A stretch of 64,000 bases of DNA. Source: Eshraghiella sp964405265. GTDB taxonomy: Bacteria > Bacillota > Clostridia > Lachnospirales > Lachnospiraceae. The notes under the pieces were generated by a model. That model was not told where the DNA came from. It did no database searches and saw only the letters and a program-made list of their open reading frames with translations. Below are positions 51,174 to 60,205 of this stretch, piece after piece. Numbering within the stretch: the first letter of the stretch is position 1; every line of letters begins with the position of its first letter. Position numbers and translations under genes: made by a program. The stretch spans positions 109,233 to 173,232 of the forward strand of contig CAYONC010000003.1 in assembly GCA_964405265.1 (NCBI GenBank), written 5' to 3'.

Positions 51174-52433
51174 ATGGGAATGACTATGACTCAGAAGATA
51201 CTTGCAGCACATGCCGGACTTGAGGAAGTGCATGCAGGTCAGCTTATTGAAGCAAAGCTGGACCTTGTTCTCGGTAATGACATTACATCACCGGTAGCCA
51301 TACATGAAATGGATAAGATGAAGGCAGACAGTGTATTTGATAAGGATAAGATCGCACTTGTGCCTGACCATTTTGTCCCTAATAAGGACATAAAATCAGC
51401 AGAACATTGTATGTGTGTCAGAAATTTTGCCAGGAAGCATGATATAACCAATTATTTTGAAGTTGGAGAAATGGGTATTGAACATGCACTTCTTCCGGAA
51501 AAAGGTCTTACCGTTGCAGGTGACGTGATAATCGGGGCAGATTCACATACGTGTACATACGGAGCACTCGGAGCATTTTCAACCGGAGTGGGCTCAACCG
51601 ATATGGCAGCCGGAATGGCAACGGGTATGGCATGGTTCAAGGTTCCGGCTGCAATAAAATTTGTACTTACAGGCAAACCTGCAAAATGGATAAGCGGTAA
51701 GGATATCATTCTGCACATCATTGGAATGATTGGAGTAGACGGAGCATTATATAAATCAATGGAGTTCGTAGGTGACGGTATAAAATATCTCACTATGGAC
51801 GACAGATTTTCCATAGCCAACATGGCAATAGAGGCAGGCGGCAAGAACGGAATTTTTCCGGTTGATGAAGCGGCGCTGGAATATATGAAGGAGCATTCAT
51901 CAAAACCATATACCATATATGAAGCGGATGAGGATGCAGAATATGACGCGGAATATGTAATCAATTTATCCGAGCTTAAGCCTACCGTTGCATTTCCTCA
52001 TCTTCCTGAGAATACGCATACGGTTGATGAAGGGTTTGACATAGCGGTTGACCAGGTTGTAATTGGTTCATGTACGAACGGAAGACTTGAAGATTTAAGA
52101 ATTGCGGCTGGCATTCTAAAAGGACATCATGTTAAGAAGGGGTTAAGGGTTATAATAATCCCGGCAACACAGCAGATATATCTTCAGGCAATGGAAGAAG
52201 GACTTATTAAGATATTTATAGAAGCGGGAGCGGTTGTAAGCACACCGACCTGCGGACCGTGTCTCGGAGGTTATATGGGAATACTTGCGAAGGGTGAGAG
52301 ATGTATTTCAACTACCAACAGAAACTTTGTCGGAAGAATGGGACATGTTGAATCGGAAGTATATCTTGCAAGTCCGGCAGTAGCGGCGGCAAGTGCCATA
52401 ACAGGAAAAATTTCATCACCGGATGAAATATAG
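51174..52433 (+). CDS. leuC: 3-Isopropylmalate dehydratase large subunit
   Basis: Fe-S subunit of the leucine-pathway isomerase. At 419 residues it is the short type found with small LeuD proteins. The cluster ligands are in VIGSCTNGR and STPTCGPCLGG. ADSHTCTYGALGAFSTGVGS is the conserved active-site loop. It is 12 bases upstream of leuD. The start at 51174 follows AAAGGCGG; nearby internal ATGs (51180, 51186) are less likely. Confidence 0.95.
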   Translation: MGMTMTQKILAAHAGLEEVHAGQLIEAKLDLVLGNDITSPVAIHEMDKMKADSVFDKDKIALVPDHFVPNKDIKSAEHCMCVRNFARKHDITNYFEVGEMGIEHALLPEKGLTVAGDVIIGADSHTCTYGALGAFSTGVGSTDMAAGMATGMAWFKVPAAIKFVLTGKPAKWISGKDIILHIIGMIGVDGALYKSMEFVGDGIKYLTMDDRFSIANMAIEAGGKNGIFPVDEAALEYMKEHSSKPYTIYEADEDAEYDAEYVINLSELKPTVAFPHLPENTHTVDEGFDIAVDQVVIGSCTNGRLEDLRIAAGILKGHHVKKGLRVIIIPATQQIYLQAMEEGLIKIFIEAGAVVSTPTCGPCLGGYMGILAKGERCISTTNRNFVGRMGHVESEVYLASPAVAAASAITGKISSPDEI

Positions 52434-52445
52434 GAGGAAGGATTC

Positions 52446-52931
52446 ATGAAAGCACACGGAACAGTATTTAAATATGGAGACAATGTGGATACTGATGTAA
52501 TCATACCTGCAAGATACCTTAATTCATCTGACCCGGCAGAGCTTGCAACGCACTGTATGGAAGATATTGACAGGGATTTTGTAAAAAATGTAAAAAAAGG
52601 TGACATTATAGTGGCGGATAAGAATTTTGGCTGCGGCTCATCAAGGGAACACGCTCCGATTGCCATTAAGGCAGCAGGAGTAAGCTGTGTAATAGCAGAG
52701 ACATTTGCAAGAATTTTTTACAGAAATGCCATTAATATAGGACTTCCGATAATAGAATGCAAAGAGGCGGCAGCCGGGATAGAAAACGGTGATGATGTTG
52801 AAATTGATTTTGACAGCGGCATGATATATAACAGAACCAGGGGCACGAGCTACAAAGGACAGGCATTTCCTGAATTCATGCAGAAAATCATTGCGGCAGA
52901 AGGTCTGATTAATTATATTAACGGCAGATAA
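52446..52931 (+). CDS. leuD: 3-Isopropylmalate dehydratase small subunit
   Basis: Swivel domain of the LeuCD isomerase, 161 residues. The substrate loop FGCGSSREHAP is intact, and the YGDNVDTDVIIPARYL opening is typical. It pairs with the preceding leuC. leuA and leuB are not in the window. The last 19 bases overlap the 3' end of the convergent AP2-domain gene, so there is no room for a conventional terminator between them. Confidence 0.95.
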   Translation: MKAHGTVFKYGDNVDTDVIIPARYLNSSDPAELATHCMEDIDRDFVKNVKKGDIIVADKNFGCGSSREHAPIAIKAAGVSCVIAETFARIFYRNAINIGLPIIECKEAAAGIENGDDVEIDFDSGMIYNRTRGTSYKGQAFPEFMQKIIAAEGLINYINGR

Positions 52932-53707
52932 TTTCTTATTGCAGCAGATATTTTTACTGAATTATATAATGATGCGTATGCAATGGCAGAGAGGCTTTCC
53001 GGATAGTTTTCCGGGAAGCTTTTTTTACAGCCTTTCTTTTTCAGAATATCGGCAGCCTTATTGTATGCAACGGCAGCTTCATCTTCTGAATCGTATGTTC
53101 CCACAACAAAATCACCACGGATATGTATAACGGTTTTATACATATCCCTGCCTTTTTTGGATATTTTACGAACCCCGTGATATTTGTTGATTATTACAAT
53201 ATTGCCATATCTGAAATCGTGAAAATCGTTATTAACAAAATAGTAGTCACGTCCTCTTACGGCATATTCCCTGATACCATAACGTGAAAGAATGTTAACC
53301 TGCATACCGTAATCAGCCACGAAAAGGTGGTTTCCCCGTTTCATGATGGAGCGTGTGGAATAATAAAACAAATCATCTGCATCAAAGGTCAGCACGGTAT
53401 CCTGGTCCACATAATACAGAAAGTAATTTCTGTAGAGATATATGGGTGATTTAAAATATATATGATTATCTCTGAGATTAATAAGGGAAATGAATTTTCT
53501 GAAGCTTACAGACATTTCCGTGCGGTAATCATTAATGGTATAACATCCGTTCATTATCATTCCTGCCGTCCGGTATGCTTCTTCGGCAGCATGGCGGTTA
53601 TCGAAGCTTCCGAGACTTATATGCTTTCGACTGACTGTTATTCCGGCACGGTAACTTGGTGTGCCGTCTTTAAGAAATGTTTCATATACGCCGGTTGCCG
53701 GTTTCAT
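52913..53707 (-). CDS. Protein with two AP2-like DNA-binding domains
   Basis: A 264-residue soluble protein. An AP2/ERF-like module opens it (about residues 5-48: GVYETFLKDGTPSYRAGITV, then SLGSFDNRHAAEEAYRTA) and a second one lies at 175-226 (HGVRKISKKGRDMYKTVIHI, then VGTYDSEDEAAVAYNKAA). The order of a three-strand sheet, a G-x-F/Y-D turn and an Ala-rich helix is the AP2 pattern. The ~125 residues between are aromatic-rich and unrecognised. AP2 domains in bacteria usually accompany HNH or integrase domains, and I see neither. It has its own promoter. Confidence 0.72.
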   Translation of the reverse strand: MKPATGVYETFLKDGTPSYRAGITVSRKHISLGSFDNRHAAEEAYRTAGMIMNGCYTINDYRTEMSVSFRKFISLINLRDNHIYFKSPIYLYRNYFLYYVDQDTVLTFDADDLFYYSTRSIMKRGNHLFVADYGMQVNILSRYGIREYAVRGRDYYFVNNDFHDFRYGNIVIINKYHGVRKISKKGRDMYKTVIHIRGDFVVGTYDSEDEAAVAYNKAADILKKKGCKKSFPENYPESLSAIAYASLYNSVKISAAIRNYLPLI

Positions 53708-53738
53708 GGTAAAATCCTTTCTCTGTGTGATTTAGTAT

Positions 53739-53768
53739 ATTATATCATATGATTAAAATGTGTAACAA
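53739..53768 (-). promoter_or_regulatory. Promoter of the AP2-domain gene
   Basis: On the minus strand: TTGTTA (53768-53763), 18 bases, TATAAT (53744-53739), about 30 bases upstream of the start codon. AGAAAGGA is the ribosome site. Confidence 0.65.
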
Positions 53769-54071
53769 TAAATTAAAATATGTAGGAAGAAAGTTTACTT
53801 ACATTTTTGAAATTTTTATCGGGCTTCAGAATAAAAAAACACTTGTTTTTAGGAATGATTCCCCACATTTTTTGAAAATTAAGGTGAAAAAATGGGATTG
53901 GATTAACTAATTTTACAATAAAAGAGAATATCGCCGGGACAGAAAAAGATTTTATGATAGAAAAAATGCACAAAATATTTAGTTTTTAATGCGAATAATT
54001 ATACATAATGACAGTCATAATTGTTACAAAAATATTACATTGGTATTTTTTTACAAAAATAAGGTGTTTGC
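53769..54071. other. AT-rich intergenic region without a recognised gene
   Basis: About 300 bases between the AP2 gene promoter and the SleB-type gene promoter. It is strongly AT-rich, with long A and T runs and no good SD. A minus-strand open frame of 66 codons (53773-53973) lacks an SD and looks spurious. I see no riboswitch signature that I could defend. Confidence 0.5.
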
Positions 54072-54101
54072 TTGACATGAAAAATCCGGCTTGTCTATAA
54101 T
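54072..54101 (+). promoter_or_regulatory. Promoter of the SleB-type hydrolase gene
   Basis: A consensus TTGACA (54072-54077), 18 bases, and TATAAT (54096-54101). An ordinary vegetative-type promoter rather than a sporulation one. Confidence 0.85.
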
Positions 54102-54139
54102 TGCCATGTAGGAAAAAAGCAGGAAAAGGAAACATATCT

Positions 54140-54781
54140 ATGAATTTTAAGATTGTGTCATGCCTTGTATTTATGGGTGCCGTATCTGTTGTAAGTTCTT
54201 TTTTTGAACAGAAAGACGATGGTGCCGTACAGACCGGGTATGAAGAAATGACGGAGCAGAACGCTGTTCTGCTTGCACCTATTGAAAACGTAGAACATAT
54301 ATATGTTCAGGAAGCGGTTAATACCATAGGATTTACGGATGTTGAAGTAAGCATTACGGAAACTGAACCGGAAACCGAGCCGGAGGTACCGGTGCGTGTT
54401 GTTGAATGTACGGAAGAGGATTATTATAACTTACTGAGAATAGTTGAAGCAGAAGCGACAGGCGGCGATGTGACATCCAAAATGCTTGTTGCCAACGTAA
54501 TTATCAACAGGGTAATCAGCCCGCGTTTCCCTGATACGATTACGGAAGTGATTTTTCAGGGAAACGGAGAACAGTTCCAGCCGGTATCTGACGGAAGATT
54601 TTATACGGTTCAGATTACTGAGGGAACGGTGGAAGCCGTTGAAAGGGCGTTAGCAGGAGAAAACAATGCGGGAGGTGCATATTTCTTTGCGGCTTCTTCT
54701 CATTTAGGTCCTTATTCATGGCATTGTCAGTGCCTTACAAGATTATATGAATACGGCGGACATGTATATTTTACGTTTTAG
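54140..54781 (+). CDS. Cell-wall hydrolase, SleB/CwlJ (Hydrolase_2) family
   Basis: A probable lytic transglycosylase or muramidase-type wall hydrolase, 213 residues. It has an N-terminal signal-anchor helix (about 4-20), a Glu/Thr/Pro-rich linker (ITETEPETEPEVP), then the SleB domain (about 92-213) with LLRIVEAEATGGDVTSKMLV, where the first Glu is the expected catalytic acid, and ANVIINRV. The family includes spore cortex enzymes and vegetative paralogues; the consensus vegetative promoter favours the latter. The start at 54140 follows AAAAGGAAAC; an ATG at 54101 would overlap the -10 box. Confidence 0.87.
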   Translation: MNFKIVSCLVFMGAVSVVSSFFEQKDDGAVQTGYEEMTEQNAVLLAPIENVEHIYVQEAVNTIGFTDVEVSITETEPETEPEVPVRVVECTEEDYYNLLRIVEAEATGGDVTSKMLVANVIINRVISPRFPDTITEVIFQGNGEQFQPVSDGRFYTVQITEGTVEAVERALAGENNAGGAYFFAASSHLGPYSWHCQCLTRLYEYGGHVYFTF

Positions 54782-54784
54782 CGG

Positions 54785-54830
54785 AAAAACCATTGCAGGC
54801 GTTTGAAAAAATGCTTTCAATGGTTTTTTT
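54785..54830 (+). terminator. Terminator of the SleB-type gene
   Basis: AAAAACCATTG and CAATGGTTTTTTT arms around a ~20-base loop. Confidence 0.85.
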
Positions 54831-54882
54831 ATTCTGATTCATATGCTATAATGAGCAAAATGGAAACCGGAGATGAGATATT

Positions 54883-55407
54883 ATGAAGACATTGATAGTC
54901 GTGGATATGCAGAATGATTTTATAAGCGGGTCGTTGGGAACACCTGAAGCACGTGACATCCTTCCGGAGGTATGCCGCAAAATTGAAGAATACAGAAAAG
55001 CCGGAGGACAGATTATTTTTACGCGTGATACCCACCATGAAAATTATTCTGATACCCAGGAGGGAAGAAATCTTCCCGTTGAACACTGCATTAAGGGGAC
55101 ATGGGGATGGGAAATTGCTGACGGCATTAATACGGAGAATGACATGATCGTTGACAAAGAGACCTTTGGATACGGCTGGTCAGCGGCGGCAGCTTCCGAA
55201 CCGCATTTGATACAGGGAGAAGAGCTTGAGCTTGTCGGATTGTGCACGGATATATGTGTGATTTCCAATGCACTCGGAATTAAGGCAGCATATCCTGAAC
55301 TGCCGATAACGGTTGATGCATCATGCTGTGCCGGAGTTACTCCGGAATCCCATAACAATGCTCTTGAAGCAATGAAAATGTGCCAGATAAAAATAGTCAA
55401 CGGGTAA
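54883..55407 (+). CDS. Isochorismatase-family cysteine hydrolase (nicotinamidase-like)
   Basis: A cytoplasmic amidohydrolase of 174 residues. The catalytic triad is visible: Asp8 (VVDMQNDF), Lys92 (VDKETFGYG) and Cys125 (LCTDICVISNA). The small size and TRDTHHENY are like nicotinamidase PncA and close relatives, but the metal-site histidines are not fully convincing. Nicotinamide salvage is possible, not proven. The promoter of thrC overlaps its last codons and stop. Confidence 0.85.
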   Translation: MKTLIVVDMQNDFISGSLGTPEARDILPEVCRKIEEYRKAGGQIIFTRDTHHENYSDTQEGRNLPVEHCIKGTWGWEIADGINTENDMIVDKETFGYGWSAAAASEPHLIQGEELELVGLCTDICVISNALGIKAAYPELPITVDASCCAGVTPESHNNALEAMKMCQIKIVNG

Positions 55408-55437
55408 TTGACGATGATAATGGCGGTATGTTATAAT
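55408..55437 (+). promoter_or_regulatory. Promoter of thrC
   Basis: TTGACG (55408-55413), 18 bases, TATAAT (55432-55437), directly after the preceding stop codon. Confidence 0.75.
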
Positions 55438-55468
55438 ATCTGAAATTTGAAAAAAGGTGGTACTTAAA

Positions 55469-56962
55469 ATGAGTCTTTTATATACAAGTACAAGAAGTGA
55501 AGACGTGAAAGTAACGGCATCACAGGCAATTCTTAAAGGACTTGCTTCCGACGGCGGACTGTTTGTGCCTGAATGTATACCGGCACTGGATGTAAGCCTT
55601 GAAGAGCTTGCGCAAATGGATTACAGACAGGTCGCATATGAGGTGATGAAGCTTTTTTTAACCGATTTTACGGAAGAAGAGCTTAAGAACTGCATTAATA
55701 AGGCATATGATGAGAAGTTTGACACCACGGAAATAGCACCTCTTGTTAAAGCAGACGGCGCATATTATCTTGAACTTTTCCATGGCGCAACAATAGCATT
55801 TAAGGATATGGCACTGTCCATTCTTCCTCATCTGCTTACAACAAGTGCACGTAAGAATAATGTGAAGAATGATATTGTGATTCTTACCGCAACATCAGGT
55901 GATACGGGTAAGGCGGCACTTGCAGGTTTTGCGGATGTGCCGGGAACAAGAATTATCGTATTTTATCCTAAGCACGGCGTCAGCCCGATTCAGGAGAAGC
56001 AGATGGTTACACAGAAGGGCGGCAATACATACGTTGTGGGAATAGAAGGCAATTTTGATGATGCACAGACAGGTGTCAAGATGATGTTTAATGACACTGA
56101 GCTTGCAGAAGAGCTTGATAAGGCAGGTTTCCAGTTTTCATCAGCCAATTCAATTAATATAGGCCGCCTTGTTCCGCAGGTTGTATATTATGTATACGCA
56201 TATACAAGACTCCTTGCCAATGAAGAAATAACAGACGGTGAGAAGATTAATGTTGTGGTTCCTACCGGAAATTTCGGAAATATACTTGCGGCATACTATG
56301 CTAAGAACATGGGAGTGCCTGTTGGAAAGCTTATTTGTGCATCCAATGAGAATAAGGTCCTTTATGATTTCTTCTTAACGGGAACCTATGACAGAAACAG
56401 GGAATTTGTGCTTACGTCATCTCCTTCCATGGACATTCTCATATCAAGTAATCTTGAAAGACTTATATACAGAATTGCGGGAAATGATGCAAAAGCCAAT
56501 AAGCAGCTGATGGACAGCCTTAAAAACGAAGGTGTATACAGCATAAGCAGTGACATGAAGAAGGAACTTGCTGATTTTTACGGAAATTATGCAGGTGAGG
56601 ATGAAACGGCCGCCGTTATAAGGTCCGTATATGAAAATACCGGATATGTTATAGATACACATACTGCCGTTGCAGCCGGGGTATTCAGAAAATATACGGC
56701 TGCTACCGGAGATATGACGAAAACGGTTATTGCCTCAACGGCAAGTCCTTTTAAGTTCACGAGAAGCGTAATGGATGCCATTGACAGGGAAAAATACGAC
56801 TCAATGTCTGATTTTGAACTGGTTGATGAGCTGAGTGCCATTGCAAATGTAAGTGTTCCACAGGCGATAGAGGATATAAGGACGGCACCGGTATTGCACG
56901 ACCGTGTATGCGACCGTACCGAAATGAAACAGACCGTGAAGGATATTCTAAAAATAAAATAA
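55469..56962 (+). CDS. thrC: Threonine synthase
   Basis: PLP enzyme that converts phosphohomoserine to threonine. At 497 residues it is the long (type I, E. coli/yeast-like) form. HGATIAFKDMALSILP carries the PLP lysine, and TATSGDTGKAALAGF and VVPTGNFGNILAAYYAK are phosphate and cofactor contacts. The start at 55469 has AAAGGTGG upstream. Threonyl-tRNA synthetase lies 5 kb downstream, under its own T-box. Confidence 0.96.
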   Translation: MSLLYTSTRSEDVKVTASQAILKGLASDGGLFVPECIPALDVSLEELAQMDYRQVAYEVMKLFLTDFTEEELKNCINKAYDEKFDTTEIAPLVKADGAYYLELFHGATIAFKDMALSILPHLLTTSARKNNVKNDIVILTATSGDTGKAALAGFADVPGTRIIVFYPKHGVSPIQEKQMVTQKGGNTYVVGIEGNFDDAQTGVKMMFNDTELAEELDKAGFQFSSANSINIGRLVPQVVYYVYAYTRLLANEEITDGEKINVVVPTGNFGNILAAYYAKNMGVPVGKLICASNENKVLYDFFLTGTYDRNREFVLTSSPSMDILISSNLERLIYRIAGNDAKANKQLMDSLKNEGVYSISSDMKKELADFYGNYAGEDETAAVIRSVYENTGYVIDTHTAVAAGVFRKYTAATGDMTKTVIASTASPFKFTRSVMDAIDREKYDSMSDFELVDELSAIANVSVPQAIEDIRTAPVLHDRVCDRTEMKQTVKDILKIK

Positions 56963-57043
56963 CATAACAGTTTTGTTAGCTGTATGTGGGCAGAGCCGTT
57001 TTGGTATCTGCCTACATTTGTCTGCATATACAGAGGAAAAATA

Positions 57044-58210
57044 ATGAGAGAACTTTTAGAACACATAATGGAGAACGGAACCCTTAAAAAGCTTACCCTG
57101 AGCAGGAGTACGGATAAAAGCATAATCCGTACCGTGGGACGTCTTATAGAAATTAAAGGAAAGACATATGTTGCACTTGAAAGCTTTTACACGGACGGAA
57201 AGGCTGTTCAGGTAAATTACGAAACGGAAAAAGCTGCAGACGTGCTTGCAGACATGGTTCCGGAGCAGTACAAGGAAATGTATATATTTACAACCCGGGG
57301 AAATTGTGAAATAAAAGCTTCACGCAAGGGTAAAGTGACGGTTTTTAACCATATCAGTGACGGCAAGGCTGCCGTGCCGGTGGTTCCTGCCGGCCATAAC
57401 AGGCAGAAAAAGTATATAATACCGGCAGATTCACCGGTTGATTTTCTCATAGAGCTGGGCGTTCAGGATGCATCAGGCAGGATTTTTGATAAAAAGCGTG
57501 CAAAATTCCGTCAGATTAACCGCTTTCTTGAAATTGTGTCTGATGTGGAAAGCAGCTTTGCAGACAAAGATAACCTGTATGTCCTCGATTTGTGCTGCGG
57601 AAAAAGCTATCTGAGCTTTGCACTTTATTATTATTTTACGGTTATTAAGAAATTCAGTGTATACATGGATTGCGTTGATTTAAAAAAAGACGTTATTGAG
57701 TATTGCTCTGTTACTGCAGAAAAACTTGGTTACGAAGGACTTCGTTTTACGGCAGGAGATATAAGAAATTTTGAAGTGAAAAGAGCTCCGGACCTTACGG
57801 TGTCGCTTCATGCATGTGATATTGCAACTGACATTGTACTTGCAAAAGGAATTGATTCAGGCTCCGGAGTGATTCTCTCCACTCCGTGCTGTCATCATGA
57901 AATGATGCATCAGCTCAAACCGCAAGGCGGATGGACGGATTTTCTTCTTGAACATTCAATTCTCAAGCAGAAATTTGCGGATGCGGCAACGGATGCATTA
58001 AGATGCAGAATACTGCAGATAAAAGGCTATGAGGTTAATGCGATGGAACTGATTGATCCGGATGAGACTCCTAAAAATGTCATGATAAGGGCGGTTAAAC
58101 GTAAAAATGCCAGTGACGCCGAAAACACCGGACTGATAAGGGAGTATGGGGAGATATGTGATATGCTTGGAATAAGCCCTTATCTGTGGGAATACTATTA
58201 CAAAAAGTAA
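57044..58210 (+). CDS. Class I SAM-dependent methyltransferase (METTL25/Methyltransf_32-like)
   Basis: A soluble methyltransferase of 388 residues. An N-terminal domain (about 1-160) precedes the Rossmann core, where VLDLCCGKSYLSFALY is the SAM motif, VDLKKDVIEYC is motif II, and SLHACDIATDIVL and STPCCHHEM follow. CCHHEM is characteristic of the Methyltransf_32/RRNAD1-like group. Substrate unknown; an RNA is likely for the group. The start at 57044 follows AGAGGA; the region upstream in frame (from 56984) lacks an SD. It ends at the hairpin shared with prfC. Confidence 0.85.
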   Translation: MRELLEHIMENGTLKKLTLSRSTDKSIIRTVGRLIEIKGKTYVALESFYTDGKAVQVNYETEKAADVLADMVPEQYKEMYIFTTRGNCEIKASRKGKVTVFNHISDGKAAVPVVPAGHNRQKKYIIPADSPVDFLIELGVQDASGRIFDKKRAKFRQINRFLEIVSDVESSFADKDNLYVLDLCCGKSYLSFALYYYFTVIKKFSVYMDCVDLKKDVIEYCSVTAEKLGYEGLRFTAGDIRNFEVKRAPDLTVSLHACDIATDIVLAKGIDSGSGVILSTPCCHHEMMHQLKPQGGWTDFLLEHSILKQKFADAATDALRCRILQIKGYEVNAMELIDPDETPKNVMIRAVKRKNASDAENTGLIREYGEICDMLGISPYLWEYYYKK

Positions 58211-58211
58211 A

Positions 58212-58258
58212 AAAATCCTGTTCCGTGCCGTGCTTCATGACGGTGGGAACAGGATATA
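58212..58258. terminator. Terminator between convergent methyltransferase and prfC genes
   Basis: ATCCTGTTCC (58215-58224) and GGAACAGGAT (58246-58255) form a 10-bp stem with an inner CCGT/ACGG pair. The strong T-tract is on the minus strand, so it mainly ends prfC. Confidence 0.85.
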
Positions 58259-58259
58259 T

Positions 58260-59849
58260 TTATTTTGCAAAATCATTTAATACAAGTCCTTTATTTCTGT
58301 CAAGCACCATTCCGATGCTCCATTCATTGACAAACAGCAGAAGAGGACGTTCTTTAAGGTCTTTGATTTTCTTCATGTCTGAGGTTCCGACTATTTTGTC
58401 AAGATTAATTTCTTCAGGATTGGCAATCCAGCGGATATATTCATATGGAAGAGGTTCAAGACGTATTTCAACGTTGTATTCTGATTCAAGACGGAATTTA
58501 AGCACGTCAAACTGAAGGACACCTACAACTCCGACAATGATTTCCTCCATTCCGGTATTATATTCCTGAAAAATCTGTATGGCACCCTCCTGTGCAATCT
58601 GGTTAATGCCCTTTATAAATTGCTTTCTCTTCATGGTATCTGCCTGACGGACTCTTGCAAAATGTTCGGGAGCAAAAGTTGGTATTCCCTCATAGCTGTA
58701 TTTTCGTGAGGATGTGCTTAATGTATCTCCGATTGAAAAAATCCCCGGGTCAAATACACCGATTATGTCTCCTGCATAAGCCTCATCAATTATCTTACGT
58801 TCAGAAGCCATGAGCTGCTGAGGCTGTGACAGCTTAACTTTTCTTCCGCCCTGTATATGACTGACTTCCATTCCGGCTTCAAACTTTCCTGAGCATATAC
58901 GCATAAAAGCAATTCTGTCACGGTGAGCCTTGTTCATGTTGGCCTGGATTTTGAAAACAAATGCGGAAAAATCCTCCGTGAACGGGTCAATGATGCCGTC
59001 TGATGAGCTTCTCGGCAACGGAGAAGATGTCATCTGTAAAAAGTGCTTAAGAAATGTCTCTACTCCGAAATTTGTGAGTGCAGAACCGAAAAAAACAGGA
59101 GAAAGTCTGCCTGCCGATACGGCATCCATGTCAAATTCCTCGCTTGCCCCGTCAAGGAGCTCAATATCCTCAAGAAGTTTATTTTTAAAATGTGAGCCTA
59201 TTTCTGCTTCGAGCTCATCCGAATCAACAGATATATCACGCTCAGCAACCTCCTTCTGACCGTTCATTGCTGCGGTGAAAGTGGATATCATACGTGTATT
59301 CCTGTCGTAAACACCTTTAAATTCCTTGCCGGAACCGATAGGCCAGTTGACCGGACAGGTCTTTATTCCGAGTATGCTTTCTATTTCATCGCACAGCTCA
59401 AACGGGTCATTGGCATCCCTGTCCATTTTGTTAATAAAAGTAAAAATCGGGATGTTGCGCATTACGCATACCTTAAAAAGCTTAATTGTCTGCTTTTCCA
59501 CACCCTTGGATGCGTCAATCACCATTACGGCTGAATCTGCAGCCATAAGAGTACGATAGGTGTCTTCAGAAAAGTCTTCATGTCCCGGAGTGTCAAGTAT
59601 GTTAATGCAATATCCGCTGTAATTAAACTGCAATACGGATGAGGTTACGGATATACCTCTTTCCTTCTCTATTTCCATCCAGTCGGAAACGGCATGCTTC
59701 GCTGTCTTTTTGCCCTTTACGGAGCCGGCAAGATTAATTGCTCCGCCGTACAGGAGAAACTTCTCGGTTAACGTGGTTTTTCCGGCATCGGGATGGGATA
59801 TAATGGCAAAGGTACGCCTTTTTTTAATTTCATCTTTTAAATCGGTCAT
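58260..59849 (-). CDS. prfC: Peptide chain release factor 3
   Basis: Translational GTPase that recycles RF1/RF2, 529 residues, the usual length. G1 is SHPDAGKTTLTEK, G2 lies around RGISVTSS, G3 is DTPGHEDFSEDTYR, and G4 is NKMDRD. The C-terminal domains II and III are complete. The start at 59849 has GAGGA eight bases upstream on the minus strand; an ATG at 59864 lies before that SD. It is divergent from the thrS leader. Confidence 0.96.
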   Translation of the reverse strand: MTDLKDEIKKRRTFAIISHPDAGKTTLTEKFLLYGGAINLAGSVKGKKTAKHAVSDWMEIEKERGISVTSSVLQFNYSGYCINILDTPGHEDFSEDTYRTLMAADSAVMVIDASKGVEKQTIKLFKVCVMRNIPIFTFINKMDRDANDPFELCDEIESILGIKTCPVNWPIGSGKEFKGVYDRNTRMISTFTAAMNGQKEVAERDISVDSDELEAEIGSHFKNKLLEDIELLDGASEEFDMDAVSAGRLSPVFFGSALTNFGVETFLKHFLQMTSSPLPRSSSDGIIDPFTEDFSAFVFKIQANMNKAHRDRIAFMRICSGKFEAGMEVSHIQGGRKVKLSQPQQLMASERKIIDEAYAGDIIGVFDPGIFSIGDTLSTSSRKYSYEGIPTFAPEHFARVRQADTMKRKQFIKGINQIAQEGAIQIFQEYNTGMEEIIVGVVGVLQFDVLKFRLESEYNVEIRLEPLPYEYIRWIANPEEINLDKIVGTSDMKKIKDLKERPLLLFVNEWSIGMVLDRNKGLVLNDFAK

Positions 59850-59922
59850 TTTATCAATCCTCATATTGTTATGGTCTTACGGATTATATCATATGTAATG
59901 GATATATTCAAATAAAAAAATA

Positions 59923-59952
59923 TTGACTTAAAAATCGTGAACGGTATATAAT
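59923..59952 (+). promoter_or_regulatory. Promoter of the thrS T-box transcript
   Basis: TTGACT (59923-59928), 18 bases, TATAAT (59947-59952), just upstream of the T-box leader. Confidence 0.8.
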
Positions 59953-59954
59953 AG

Positions 59955-60183
59955 GTTTATATAGGTTAACACGTTGAAGAGACGAGTAGCATGATTGAAT
60001 GATACAGAGAGGAACCGGTTGGTGCGAGGTTCACGGGAGATTATGTGAAGACTACCTCTGAGTGGCACTAATCCTGTCCGGTGATTCCGTTATAATCGTT
60101 AATGAGATGCTTATTTTATAAGTGAACATGGGTGGAACCGCGATGTTAATTATTGCCCCTTGCATAGTGCAAGGGGCTTTTAT
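59955..60183 (+). promoter_or_regulatory. T-box riboswitch, threonine-specific
   Basis: Leader RNA that reads uncharged tRNA and controls read-through. Stem I elements (AGAGAGGAACC and GGTGCGAG) precede the specifier region GAAGACTACCTCTGAG, where ACT (60051-60053) is the likely Thr codon. The T-box sequence ATGGGTGGAACCGCG lies at 60128-60142. Its UGGA fits a tRNA with discriminator U, as in the tRNA-Thr at 5983-6055. The intrinsic terminator is GCCCCTTGCA/TGCAAGGGGC (60155-60177) plus TTTT. The regulated unit is a small membrane protein gene followed by thrS. Confidence 0.92.
60155..60183 (+). terminator. Regulated terminator of the T-box
   Basis: A 10-bp perfect stem (60155-60164 with 60168-60177), a TAG loop and a TTTTAT tail. 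It is exclusive with the antiterminator formed around 60128-60145. Confidence 0.92.
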
Positions 60184-60205
60184 AAATTTAAATGGAGGTA
60201 TCATT

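Noticed and set aside
53773..53973. Minus-strand open frame of 66 codons in the AT-rich gap
   Set aside because: No SD, and low-complexity hydrophobic composition driven by the T-runs.
53769..54071. Possible riboswitch (for example c-di-AMP type) before the SleB-type hydrolase
   Set aside because: The gene has a consensus promoter 38 bases before its start, which leaves no room for a leader RNA, and I could not find the conserved core.
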